From: Thalassobaculum fulvum
GTDB lineage: Bacteria > Pseudomonadota > Alphaproteobacteria > Thalassobaculales > Thalassobaculaceae
Length of the DNA: 64,000 nucleotides
Direction of reading: 5' to 3'
NCBI RefSeq assembly: GCF_014652915.1
Contig: NZ_BMZS01000008.1
Location: 276,402-340,401 of the forward strand
Shown piece after piece: positions 53,836-62,445 of this stretch (the stretch's first letter is position 1; each line of letters begins with the position of its first letter). Below the pieces are notes generated by a model. It made no database searches and was not told the origin of the DNA. It saw only the letters and a list, made by a program, of their open reading frames with translations. Position numbers and translations under genes: made by a program.

Positions 53836-54366
53836 ATGGGCCTGCTGCGCGACCTCGTGTTCCTCGCCTTCGTGCTGGGCGGCGCGCTGCTCGGGTCGCA
53901 AATCCCGACCTTCGTCGACGCCTACGGCCAGCGCCTCGGCGGCGCGCTGGACGAGGCGCGCGCCACCCTCGACAGCTTCGAGCGGGCGGCCGCCGGCGCC
54001 GGGCTGGCCTTCGACGACTACCGCCGGCGCCTGGCCGCCAGCGAGGACGTCGCCTTCCGCAAGACCGGCGAGGCGGTCGAGCGGCTGGTCGAGCGGGTCG
54101 CGGAACTCAGCGCGCTGCAGCAGGCGATGGCCGAGGCCGGTCCCTGGACCCGGCCCTGGGTGGTCGTGCGGTCGCACGACCGGGCGATCCTGGAGCGGGC
54201 CTACGCGCAGTGGCGGCCGGGGCTGACGCTCGACGTGCGCTGGGGCGCGGCCGGCTTGGTGCTCGGCTGGCTGCTGCACGCCGGCGGCGCCGGTACCGCA
54301 AGACTGATCGAGCGCGCCCGCCACCCGCAATGGCCGCGGCCACGTCCGCGCCCGCGAACACGATGA
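53836..54366 (+). CDS. DUF2937 family membrane protein
   Basis: A 176-residue protein with an N-terminal membrane helix (LLRDLVFLAFVLGGALLGSQ), a helical periplasmic-type middle and a second hydrophobic segment near residue 137 (RWGAAGLVLGWLLHAGG). The opening IPTFVDAYGQRLGGALDEA and the PWTRPWVVVRSHDRAILE segment match DUF2937, a family of unknown function. It starts four bases after the PhyH stop with GGAGG nearby, and the NSS transporter follows after ten bases. Confidence 0.8.
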   Translation: MGLLRDLVFLAFVLGGALLGSQIPTFVDAYGQRLGGALDEARATLDSFERAAAGAGLAFDDYRRRLAASEDVAFRKTGEAVERLVERVAELSALQQAMAEAGPWTRPWVVVRSHDRAILERAYAQWRPGLTLDVRWGAAGLVLGWLLHAGGAGTARLIERARHPQWPRPRPRPRTR

Positions 54367-54376
54367 GGTGCCCGCG

Positions 54377-55717
54377 ATGAACGACCGGGAACAGTGGCGG
54401 TCGCGCACCGGCTTCATCCTGGCGACCATCGGGTCGGCGGTCGGGATCGGCAATATCTGGCGGTTCTCGTACGTCGCCGGCGAGAACGGCGGCGGCGCCT
54501 TCCTGCTGATCTACCTGGCTTTCGTGGTGCTGATCGGCCTGCCGCTGGTGATCGGCGAGCTGTCGCTCGGCCGGCGCGCCCAGGGCGACGCGATCGCGGC
54601 GTTCACGGTCGCCGACCCCGAGCCGCGGCACGCCTGGCCGCTGGCCGGCTGGATGGCCGTGGTCGGCTGCACGGTCATCCTCAGCTACTACGCGGTCATC
54701 GCCGGCTGGGCGCTCGACTACGCCGTCGGCGCCGTCACCGGCACGCTCTGGACCGTCGCCGCCGCCGGCTACGGCGGCTATTTCCAGCAGTTCGTCGCCG
54801 GCACCGTCGAGCCGGTGGTCTGGCAGGCGACGATGCTGGCCGCGACCGTCGCGGTGGTGGCGAGCGGCGTGCAGGGCGGCATCGAGCGCCTGAACCGCTG
54901 GCTGATGCCGACCCTGGCGGTCATCGTCACCGGCCTGGCGATTCACGCGGTCTCGCTGCCGGGGGCCGGTGCCGGCCTGCGCTTCCTGTTCGCCCCCGAC
55001 TGGTCGGCGTTCGCCGACCCGGCCGTCTACGCCGCCGCGCTCGGCCAGGCGTTCTTCTCGCTCGGGGTCGGCGCGGCGGTGTTCGCGACCTACGGCAGCT
55101 ACCTGCCCCGCACCGTCGGCCTGCCGGCCTCGGCGATCGCCATCGTGGTCGGCGACACCCTGTTCGCGCTGGTCGCGGGGCTGGCGATCTTCCCGGCGGT
55201 GTTCGCCTTCGGGGTCGACCCGAAGGCCGGGCCGGAGCTGGCGTTCATCACCCTGCCGCAGATCTTCCTGGCGATGCCCGGCGGCCGGATCGTCGGAACG
55301 CTGTTCTTCTTTCTGCTGGCGGCCGCGGCGCTGACCTCGATGCTGTCGATGCTGGAGGTCCCGGTGGCGGTCGCCATGCGTCGGCTGCGGCTGCGCCGGC
55401 GCACCGCCGCGCTCGCGGCCGGCGCCCTGGTGTTCCTGCTCGGCCTGCCGTCGGCGCTCGGCTTCGGGCTGCTGTCGGGCATCCGGATCGCCGGCCGCGG
55501 CATCCTGGACGCCATCGACGCCGTCGCCGCCGACATGGTGCTGCCGCTCGGCGGCCTGGCGATCGCGCTGTTCGTCGGCTGGCGGATCGAGCAGGGCCTG
55601 GCCCGGCGCGAGGCCGACCTGTACGGCACTTGGGCCGGCACCGTCTGGCTGTGGCTGCTGCGGATCCCGGTGCCGCTGGCGATCGGGCTGATCCTGGTGC
55701 GCGCGGCGACCGGTTGA
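54377..55717 (+). CDS. sodium-dependent transporter (NSS/SNF family)
   Basis: A 446-residue sodium symporter of the LeuT-like family. Helix 1 carries the sodium and substrate loop IGSAVGIGNIWRFSYVAGENG (shown by its core AVGIGNIWRF near residue 20); the family usual Pro after F is Ser here. About eleven helices follow, including GQAFFSLGVGAAVFATYGSY near 215, the conserved helix 6 area. It takes up amino acids or similar compounds with sodium. ATG 54377 (MNDREQWRSRTG) has GATGAGG upstream; a GTG three codons earlier is an alternative. Confidence 0.9.
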   Translation: MNDREQWRSRTGFILATIGSAVGIGNIWRFSYVAGENGGGAFLLIYLAFVVLIGLPLVIGELSLGRRAQGDAIAAFTVADPEPRHAWPLAGWMAVVGCTVILSYYAVIAGWALDYAVGAVTGTLWTVAAAGYGGYFQQFVAGTVEPVVWQATMLAATVAVVASGVQGGIERLNRWLMPTLAVIVTGLAIHAVSLPGAGAGLRFLFAPDWSAFADPAVYAAALGQAFFSLGVGAAVFATYGSYLPRTVGLPASAIAIVVGDTLFALVAGLAIFPAVFAFGVDPKAGPELAFITLPQIFLAMPGGRIVGTLFFFLLAAAALTSMLSMLEVPVAVAMRRLRLRRRTAALAAGALVFLLGLPSALGFGLLSGIRIAGRGILDAIDAVAADMVLPLGGLAIALFVGWRIEQGLARREADLYGTWAGTVWLWLLRIPVPLAIGLILVRAATG

Positions 55718-55744
55718 GCGGCCCCCGTCAGCCCTTCCACCCGG

Positions 55745-56524
55745 TCAGCCCTTCCGCTTGGCCGGGGCGAACGCCGCCACGTCGGCGGTGAAGGCCGCCC
55801 TGAGCGCCCCGGAATCGGCGATTCCGGCCAGCAGCCGGTAACCCTCGGCCGCCAGCTCGACCATGCTGTGGCCCGGCCGCGGGATTGTGCCGAGCGGCTT
55901 GCCGGCCGCCCGTACCCCGGCCTCGGCCTTGCGGATCTGGGCGTCGACCTCGGGCCGGCCGGGCTGGCCCATCAGGCCGATCGAGCCGGACAGGTCGGCG
56001 ACCCCGATGAACACCAGGTCGACCCCGTCGACCGCGGCGATCTCCTGGGCCTGAGCGGCCGCCTTGTCGGACTCGATCTGCACGCAGATGAACAGCTGGT
56101 CGTTGGCCTTGGCGGCATAGTCCGGGTCGGCGCCGTAGCCCGACGCCCGCACCGTCGGCGCCGAGTAGCCGCGGCGACCGGCCGGCGGATAGCGGCAGGC
56201 GGCGACCACGGCGCGCGCCTGCTCGGCGGTCTCGACCATCGGCACCATGATCGCCTCGGCGCCGGCGTCCAGGATCCGCTTCAGGTAGTCGGGGTCCTGG
56301 CCCGGCGCCCGGACCATCACGGTGGCCTTGCCGGCCTGGGCGGCCCGCATGCTGTGGACGGTCTGCGGGAGCGAGGCCGGGCCGTGCTCGTTGTCCAGGA
56401 TCAGGAAATCGTAGCCGGCCAGGCTGGCGATCTCGGCGATCGACGGCTCGCCCAGCTGCAGCCAGACGCCGAGCGCCGGCTCACCGGCGGCGATCACCGA
56501 TTTCAGGTGGTTCGGGCGGAACAT
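55745..56524 (-). CDS. HpcH/HpaI aldolase family protein
   Basis: A 259-residue class II (metal-dependent) aldolase. Family features are ALGVWLQLGEPSIAEIASLA near residue 18, FLILDNEHGPASLPQ near 40, the catalytic Arg in VMVRAPGQDPDYLKRILDAG near 72 and metal site residues in FICVQIESDKAAA near 147 and LVFIGVADLSGSIG near 170. It cleaves 2-keto-3-deoxy acids or 4-hydroxy-2-oxo acids to pyruvate and an aldehyde. GGAGAC precedes ATG 56524. It is divergent from a SelA-fold PLP enzyme, with 148 bases between starts. Such pairings of an ammonia-lyase-like PLP enzyme and a keto-acid aldolase suggest a shared route. Confidence 0.85.
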   Translation of the reverse strand: MFRPNHLKSVIAAGEPALGVWLQLGEPSIAEIASLAGYDFLILDNEHGPASLPQTVHSMRAAQAGKATVMVRAPGQDPDYLKRILDAGAEAIMVPMVETAEQARAVVAACRYPPAGRRGYSAPTVRASGYGADPDYAAKANDQLFICVQIESDKAAAQAQEIAAVDGVDLVFIGVADLSGSIGLMGQPGRPEVDAQIRKAEAGVRAAGKPLGTIPRPGHSMVELAAEGYRLLAGIADSGALRAAFTADVAAFAPAKRKG

Positions 56525-56672
56525 GGGAAAGTCTCCTGCGGGTACAGCCGAAGCCAAGCACGCGGCCGGCCGGCCCGCAAGCGCCGGAACGGAATGTTCC
56601 CGTTGCCAAACCGGCGCCCGCTCCGGCCACAATCGCGGGACACCACGACCGCCTGCAGAACGGAGGAACCCG

Positions 56673-57908
56673 ATGACGGACGCCGACCCGACGGGGAACC
56701 GCAACACCACCGTCTACGAGCGGCTCGGGGTGCCGACCGTCATCAACGCCCACACCACCGCCACCCGGCTGTCCGGCGGGATCATGCGTCCCGAGGTGGC
56801 CGACGCCATGCGCGAGGCCACCCAGTGGACGGTCGACATGGCGACCCTGGAGGCGCGCGCCTCGGAGCTGATCGCCGGCCACACCGGGGCCGAGGCCGGC
56901 TATGTCACCTCGGGCGCGGCGGCGGCGCTGCTGCTCGGCACCGCCGCCTGCGTCACCGGGCTCGACCCGGCGCGCATGAACCGGCTGCCCGACACCACCG
57001 GGATGAAGAACGAGGTCGTGGTGCCGCGCAGCCACCGCAACTTCTACGACCACGCGGTCCGGGCCGCCGGCGTGACCCTGGTCGAGGTCGGCCTGTCGGA
57101 CCGGTTCGCCGGAGCCGGCGTGCGCGACACCGAGGCCTGGGAGATCGCCGCCGCCATTACCGACCGCACCGCCGCGGTGCTGTACGTCGCTGGGCCGGAC
57201 GCCCGGCCGCCGCTCGCCGAGGTGGTGACGGTCGCCCATGCCGCCGGGGTGCCGGTGCTGGTCGACGCCGCCGCCCAGCTGCCGCCGGCCGCCAACCTGA
57301 GGCGCTTCGTCGCCGAGGGCGCCGACCTGGTGTGCTTCTCCGGTGGCAAGGCGATCGGCGGCCCGCAGGCCTCCGGCATCCTGTGCGGCCGGCGCGACCT
57401 GGTGATGGCGGCCGCCCTGCAGCACCTCGACCAGGACATCCTGTGGGAGCAGTGGAACCCGCCGCCGGCGCTGTTCGACAAGGCCCGCCTGCCGGGCCTG
57501 CCGCAGCACGGCATCGGCCGCCCGGCCAAGGTCGGCAAGGAGGCGATCGTCGGCCTGCTGACCGCCCTCGACCTGTTCGTCGCCGAGGGAGACGACGCCC
57601 GGATCGTCCGCTGGACCGCGCAGATGGAGCGGCTCGCCGACGGCCTGCGCGGCATCCCGCACACGGCCGTGCGGATCGTCCGCGACCGCCGCAACGGCAC
57701 CCCGACCGTCGAGCTCACCCTCGACGAGGCCGCCCTCGGCCTCGACGCCCTCGAGCTGGTGCGCCGGCTGCAGGACGGCCGGCCGTCGGTCGCAGCCAAC
57801 CCGTCGCGGGTGCAGGACGGCATCGTGCTGCTCGCCCCGGTCGCCCTGCGACCGGACGACGAACGGACCATCGCCGAACGGGTGCGCGCCATCCTGTCCG
57901 CCGGCTAA
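56673..57908 (+). CDS. SelA-fold PLP-dependent protein
   Basis: A 411-residue fold-type I PLP enzyme related to L-seryl-tRNA(Sec) selenium transferase and D-glucosaminate-6-phosphate ammonia-lyase (DgaE). Motifs: TVYERLGVPTVINAHTTATR near residue 13, AGYVTSGAAAALLLGTAA near 78, VLVDAAAQLPPA near 193 and the PLP lysine in VCFSGGKAIGGPQASGIL near 220. It lacks the N-terminal domain of true SelA and no selenocysteine system is present, so a DgaE-like lyase or racemase role is likelier. GGAGGAACCC precedes ATG 56673. It is divergent from an HpcH/HpaI aldolase. Confidence 0.8.
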   Translation: MTDADPTGNRNTTVYERLGVPTVINAHTTATRLSGGIMRPEVADAMREATQWTVDMATLEARASELIAGHTGAEAGYVTSGAAAALLLGTAACVTGLDPARMNRLPDTTGMKNEVVVPRSHRNFYDHAVRAAGVTLVEVGLSDRFAGAGVRDTEAWEIAAAITDRTAAVLYVAGPDARPPLAEVVTVAHAAGVPVLVDAAAQLPPAANLRRFVAEGADLVCFSGGKAIGGPQASGILCGRRDLVMAAALQHLDQDILWEQWNPPPALFDKARLPGLPQHGIGRPAKVGKEAIVGLLTALDLFVAEGDDARIVRWTAQMERLADGLRGIPHTAVRIVRDRRNGTPTVELTLDEAALGLDALELVRRLQDGRPSVAANPSRVQDGIVLLAPVALRPDDERTIAERVRAILSAG

Positions 57909-58181
57909 CGCGCCGGAGAACCCAGCCACGGTCTAGTCATACCGGTTCTCCGGAGTATTGGACGGCACGATGCCGTGTTCCGTCCGCGCGAATGCACCCG
58001 GACCTTTTTCCACCCGTTAACGGATCATTTGGAAAACGGTGACGGTTTATTAGCGGTTCCTGACTGATAATCGGCCCGGAAGACGACGTGTACTGGCATC
58101 GACCGGCGTCGTCTCACACCGGACCGACGACAGAACGTCGAGGCAAGGGACCGGCCGACGGTCCCGGAAAGGAAGCGGGTC
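57909..58181. other. intergenic region before the small secreted protein
   Basis: These 273 bases contain no gene. A somewhat A+T-rich patch lies at 58000-58070, with the palindrome CCGTTAACGG near 58015-58024 and a TTTATTAG stretch, and is the likely promoter for the following gene. CCGGTTCTCCGG near 57940 could form a small hairpin after the PLP gene. Confidence 0.4.
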
Positions 58182-58529
58182 ATGACACGGGTTAACGCGA
58201 GCATTGCCAGAACGGCGGCGGTCGCGGGTGTGCTGGCCCTGGCTCTGACGGCGTCCGGAACGACCCCGGCCGACGCCCAGGCCGCCAGGCTCTGCACGCC
58301 GCGCGCCGATCTCCTGATGGATCGGCTCGGCAAGCAGTACGGCGAGGTGCTCACCGCCGCCGGGGTCGACGCCGACGGCAACCTCGTCCAGGTCTACAGT
58401 TCGGACGACCGGGGAACCTGGACCATCGCGATCACGATCCCCGGCGGCCCGACCTGCGTCATCTCGGCCGGCGAGGGCTGGGTGCGCGAGCAGACGGCGG
58501 AGCTGCCGAAGCCCGGCCAGAACTCCTGA
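58182..58529 (+). CDS. small secreted hypothetical protein
   Basis: A 115-residue protein with a signal peptide (TAAVAGVLALALTASG, cleavage near ADAQA) and a short mature domain. It contains ARLCTPRADLLMDRLGKQYG and ends in GGPTCVISAGEGW, so two cysteines may form a disulfide in the periplasm. I recognise no family with certainty; many Rhodospirillales encode similar short exported proteins. GGAAAGGAAGCGGGTC precedes ATG 58182. It is convergent with the hydantoinase B gene, seven bases apart. Confidence 0.68.
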   Translation: MTRVNASIARTAAVAGVLALALTASGTTPADAQAARLCTPRADLLMDRLGKQYGEVLTAAGVDADGNLVQVYSSDDRGTWTIAITIPGGPTCVISAGEGWVREQTAELPKPGQNS

Positions 58530-58536
58530 CGCCCGG

Positions 58537-60198
58537 TCAGCCGGCGCTGGTGTAGCCCTCGGCGCGGTCGCGCTCGACCGCCGCCGGGGCCCGCTCCGCC
58601 GGGTCGCCGTAGCCGCCGCCGCCGGCGGTCTGCAGCCGCAGTACGTCGCCGCGCGCCACCTTCAGCCCGCCGACCTTGGACGGCAGTTCCTCGGACGTGC
58701 CCGTGCCGGCGCGGGTGACGGTCAGCCGGCCCGGCCGCCCGGCCTCGCCGCCGGCCAGCCCGTAGGGCGCGAACTTGAAACGCTCCAGGTTGGCGGCGAA
58801 CCGGCCCTCCCGCGCGTCGAGCCGGAACGCCCGGGCCAGTCCGAGGCCACCGCGGGTCCGCCCGCGCCCGCCGCTGTCCGGCACCAGGCCGTATTCCACG
58901 AAGGTCAGCGGCAGGGTGTTCTCCAGCATCTCCACCGGCGCGTTGGCGATGTTGTGGAAGCCGCAGGAGAACCCGCTGGCGCCGTCCTCCTCCGGGTGCG
59001 CGCCCCAGCCACCGCACTCCAGGTCGAAATAGACCTGCCGGCGGCCGTCCTCCAGGAAGCAGTTCAGGGCGTAGGCGTAGCTGACCCCGTAATAGGCGGC
59101 CGGCACCTTGCCCGGCATCGCCTGGGCGAACGCCCCCAGCACGGTGGTGACGATGCGGTGCCCGGTGGCCATGCGGTTGGCGACCGGGGCCGGCGAGCGG
59201 GCGTTGACCACCAGCCCCTCGGGCGCGGTAACGGTCACCGGCCGGTAGCAGCCGGCATTGGCCGGCACCTCGCTGCCGAGCGCCATCATCACCCCGCAGA
59301 CCACGGCCGAGCGGGTCATGTTCAGGGTGCAGTTGACCGGCCCGACCGCCTGTTCGGCGGAGCCCGACAGGTCGATCAGCACCTCCTCGCCCTTGACCGT
59401 CAGCGCGACGTGGATGCGCAGCGGCCGGTCGCGCTCGATGCCGTCGTCGTCGACGAAGTCCTCGAACGCGTAGGTGCCGTCCGGGATTTGGGCGATGGTG
59501 GCGCGCATCGCCGCCTCGGACTGCGCCTGGATGCGCTCGGCCGCGGCCGCCAGGGTGTCGGCGCCGTAGCGCCGGCCGAGCCGCTGCAGGTTGGCCACAC
59601 CGGTGTCGAGTGCGGCGAGCTGCGAGGCGAAGTCGCCGCCGACGTTGACCGGCTCGCGGCTGTTGCGCAGCAGCAGCTTGATCACCGCCTCGTTGCGCCG
59701 GCCGCCCTCGGCCAGCTTCAGCGGCGGGATCCGGAAGCCCTCCTGGTAGATCTCGGTGGCCGACGCGTCGTACGACCCGGCCGCGCCGCCGCCGACGTCC
59801 AGGTGGTGCACCAGGATGCCGGCGATGGCGATCAGCCGACCATCCAGGAACACCGGCTTGAAGGTCTGGATGTCCGGCAGGTGCTGGCCGCCGGCATAGG
59901 GATCGTTGGTGATGACGATGTCACCCTCGTGCCACTCCTCGAGCGGGATGTGGCTGGCCAGGATCTCCTCCAGGCAGGCCGGCATCGAGTTCAGGTGCAC
60001 CGGCATCGCCGCGGACTGGGCGGTGCTGCGGCCCTTGGCGTCGAAGATGCAGCAGGAGTAGTCGAGGATCTCGCGGACCACGGCGCTGCGGCTGGTGCGC
60101 CAGACCGTGACGCTCATCTCCTCGGCGGCCGCCACGAAGGCGTTGCGGATGATCTCCACCTGGATCGGCCCAAGGGGGATCGGGTTCAGCGCGTCCAT
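58537..60198 (-). CDS. hyuB: hydantoinase B / 5-oxoprolinase beta-type subunit
   Basis: A 553-residue subunit of the hydantoinase B/oxoprolinase family, which with HyuA uses ATP to open cyclic amides such as 5-oxoproline or N-methylhydantoin. Typical segments are EIIRNAFVAAAEEMSVTVWR near residue 14, VHLNSMPACLEEILASHIPL near 67, GDIVITNDPYAGGQHLPDIQ near 92, and LDVGGGAAGSYDASATEIYQ near 130. The C-terminal GGYGDPAERAP is also characteristic. ATG 60198 lies two bases after the HyuA stop, so the two are translated together. The frame remains open across the whole HyuA gene, which is an artefact of the high G+C content. Confidence 0.9.
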   Translation of the reverse strand: MDALNPIPLGPIQVEIIRNAFVAAAEEMSVTVWRTSRSAVVREILDYSCCIFDAKGRSTAQSAAMPVHLNSMPACLEEILASHIPLEEWHEGDIVITNDPYAGGQHLPDIQTFKPVFLDGRLIAIAGILVHHLDVGGGAAGSYDASATEIYQEGFRIPPLKLAEGGRRNEAVIKLLLRNSREPVNVGGDFASQLAALDTGVANLQRLGRRYGADTLAAAAERIQAQSEAAMRATIAQIPDGTYAFEDFVDDDGIERDRPLRIHVALTVKGEEVLIDLSGSAEQAVGPVNCTLNMTRSAVVCGVMMALGSEVPANAGCYRPVTVTAPEGLVVNARSPAPVANRMATGHRIVTTVLGAFAQAMPGKVPAAYYGVSYAYALNCFLEDGRRQVYFDLECGGWGAHPEEDGASGFSCGFHNIANAPVEMLENTLPLTFVEYGLVPDSGGRGRTRGGLGLARAFRLDAREGRFAANLERFKFAPYGLAGGEAGRPGRLTVTRAGTGTSEELPSKVGGLKVARGDVLRLQTAGGGGYGDPAERAPAAVERDRAEGYTSAG

Positions 60199-60200
60199 GG

Positions 60201-62252
60201 TCAGAGTCCTTCGCAGGTGGCGATCAGGGCGCCGGTCGGGTGGGCGACGAGCCGCCAGCCGGGCGGCACCAGCAGGGTGGAATGCGGTTCCTCGACGATC
60301 GCCGGCCCGTCGACCGTGACGTCGGTGCCGATGGCGGCCCGCTCCCACACCGCCGCGTCGCGCTCGCCGCCGGCGATCCGGATCCGCCGTGTGCCCTTCG
60401 CCGCACCGCCGGCAGCGGCGTCGAACGGCCGTTCCCCCGGCCGGGTCAGGCGGCCGGTCGCGGCCATCCGCACGGTGACGATCTCCGGGACGATATGGCG
60501 CTCGGCATGGGCGTACTGGCGCTCGTGGGCGTCGTGGAACGCCGCGACCGCCGCATTCAGCGCATCCGGGGCAAGGCCGTCGACCCCCGCCAGCGTCACG
60601 CCGATCTCGTAGGCCTGTCCCGGATAGCGCAGGTCCAGGGTCACCGGGAACGCCCGGTCGGCCGGGTCGATGCCGTCGCGCGCCAGCAGGTCCTCGGCCT
60701 CGGCCCGCAGCTCGGCCAGCGCGGTCTCCAACACCGGCACCGCCGAGGCGTCGGCCTTGAGCAGCCGCGAGCGCGCCAGGTCGTGGACCACGTCGCCGAA
60801 CAGCATGCCCCAGGCGCTGAGCGTGCCGGGGTCGCGCGGGAACACCACCCGGCCGGTGCCGATCTCGGCCGCGGTGTCGCAGGCGTGCAGGCCGCCGGCG
60901 CCGCCGAACGAGATCAGCGCGAAATCCTTGGGGTCCAGGCCCTTCTCGAACAGGCTGAGGCGGATCGCCGCGGCCATGTGAGCGGTCGCCACCGCCACCA
61001 CGCCCTCGGCCGCCGGCCCGGGCTCCAGCCCCAGCGGGGCCGCCACCCGTTCGGCCAGCGCCCGCTTCGCCCCGTCCACGTCCAGGTCCATCGCGCCGCC
61101 CAGGAAATAGCCGGGGTCGATCCGCCCGAGCGCCACGTTGGCGTCGGTCACGGTCGGCTCCTCGCCGCCGCGCCGATAGCACACCGGCCCCGGCACCGCG
61201 CCGGCGCTGTCCGGCCCGACCAGCAGCCGGCCGGTGCCGTCGACCTTGGCGATCGAGCCGCCGCCGGCGCCGATGGTGCGAATCTCGATCATCGGCAGCC
61301 GCACCGGCAGGCCGTCGACGTCGCCCTGGGTGACCAGCCGGATGGCGCCGTCGTGGACGATCGACACGTCGTACGAGGTGCCGCCCATGTCGACCGCGAT
61401 CAGGTTCGGCTCGGCCAGCTCGGCGGCCAGCACCTCGGCCGCCCTCGCACCACCGGACGGCCCCGACAGCAGCAGCCGGGCCGGCTGCTCGCCGGCGATC
61501 TCCGGCGTGGTGACGCCGCCGTTCGACTGCACCAGGTACACCGGAGCGGCCAGCCCGGCGTCGGCCAGCCGGGCCCGCAGCTTCGAGAGATAGGTCTTCA
61601 CCACCGGCATCAGCAGCGCGTTCAGCACCGTGGTCGAGGTCCGCTCGAACTCGCGGATCTCCGGGCTGACCTGGTGGCTGCACGACACGAAGGCGTCGGG
61701 CAGGACCTGCTGGACGATCTCGGCTGCCCGCAGCTCGTGCGCCGGGTTGGCGTAGGCGTGCAGGAAGGCGATGGCGACGGCGGTCGCCCCGCTGGCCTTC
61801 ACCCGCTCGGCGGCCGCGCGCACCGACGCCTCGTCCAGCGCGGTCTCGACCGAGCCGTCGGCGCGGACCCGCTCGACCACGCCGAAGCGGCGCGAGCGCG
61901 GCACCAGCAAGGCGCGCGGCTCGGCCCGGTTGGCATACACGTGCTTGCGGACATGGCGGCCGATCTCCAGCACGTCGGTGAAGCCGGCCGTGGTGATCAG
62001 CGCCCCGTCCGGCAGCCGGCGCTGCAGCACCGCGTTGGTGGCGATCGTGGTGCCGTGCAGGATCGCCCGCACCGTCTCCGGGCCGACGCCCAGCCGTTCG
62101 CAGGCCTCGCGGATGCCGGTGATCAGCCCCTCCGACGGATCGGTCGGCGTGGTCGGCACCTTGTGGGCGTGGGCGACGCCGGTCGCCTCGTCGAGGATCT
62201 GCAGGTCGGTGAAGGTGCCGCCGATGTCGACGGCGACGCGGAGCGAGGTCAC
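60201..62252 (-). CDS. hyuA: hydantoinase A / 5-oxoprolinase alpha-type subunit
   Basis: A 683-residue subunit with the actin-like ATPase fold. The ATP motif is at the very N-terminus (RVAVDIGGTFTDLQILDEAT), followed by HGTTIATNAVLQRRLPDGAL near residue 65, the LVQSNGGVTTPEIAG and LLLSGPSGGARAAE segments near 235-255 and a second ATP motif in NLIAVDMGGTSYDVSIVHDG near 280. FGGAGGLHACDTAAEIG is near 447. The start is GTG 62252 with GAGGA ten bases upstream; the upstream in-frame codons lack family character. With HyuB it should hydrolyse a cyclic amide; which one is unknown. It is divergent from the phosphodiesterase gene. Confidence 0.9.
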   Translation of the reverse strand: MTSLRVAVDIGGTFTDLQILDEATGVAHAHKVPTTPTDPSEGLITGIREACERLGVGPETVRAILHGTTIATNAVLQRRLPDGALITTAGFTDVLEIGRHVRKHVYANRAEPRALLVPRSRRFGVVERVRADGSVETALDEASVRAAAERVKASGATAVAIAFLHAYANPAHELRAAEIVQQVLPDAFVSCSHQVSPEIREFERTSTTVLNALLMPVVKTYLSKLRARLADAGLAAPVYLVQSNGGVTTPEIAGEQPARLLLSGPSGGARAAEVLAAELAEPNLIAVDMGGTSYDVSIVHDGAIRLVTQGDVDGLPVRLPMIEIRTIGAGGGSIAKVDGTGRLLVGPDSAGAVPGPVCYRRGGEEPTVTDANVALGRIDPGYFLGGAMDLDVDGAKRALAERVAAPLGLEPGPAAEGVVAVATAHMAAAIRLSLFEKGLDPKDFALISFGGAGGLHACDTAAEIGTGRVVFPRDPGTLSAWGMLFGDVVHDLARSRLLKADASAVPVLETALAELRAEAEDLLARDGIDPADRAFPVTLDLRYPGQAYEIGVTLAGVDGLAPDALNAAVAAFHDAHERQYAHAERHIVPEIVTVRMAATGRLTRPGERPFDAAAGGAAKGTRRIRIAGGERDAAVWERAAIGTDVTVDGPAIVEEPHSTLLVPPGWRLVAHPTGALIATCEGL

Positions 62253-62445
62253 GGGGCTGAAATCCTCGGGCGGGTGAGCGGGAGGCGGGCGCCGAACGGC
62301 GGGCCGCCCCATGGGAACGGTGCACCGCACCATGCGTCAAGTGCCGAGCATCGGTCTGCCCGCCGATTGTCACCCAAGCTTCGCTTCCGGTTCGCCGGAC
62401 CGCCCCGTATCCTCGCGCGACCCGCCCGTTCCGCCGGAGGATTCC

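Noticed and set aside
56673..57908. Selenocysteine synthesis (true SelA)
   Set aside because: The protein lacks the SelA N-terminal domain and no selB, selC or selD is in the window; a DgaE-like role fits better.
58015..58040. A possible CtrA site (TTAA-N7-TTAA type) before the small secreted protein gene
   Set aside because: The second half reads TTTG, not TTAA, and a single imperfect match is expected by chance.
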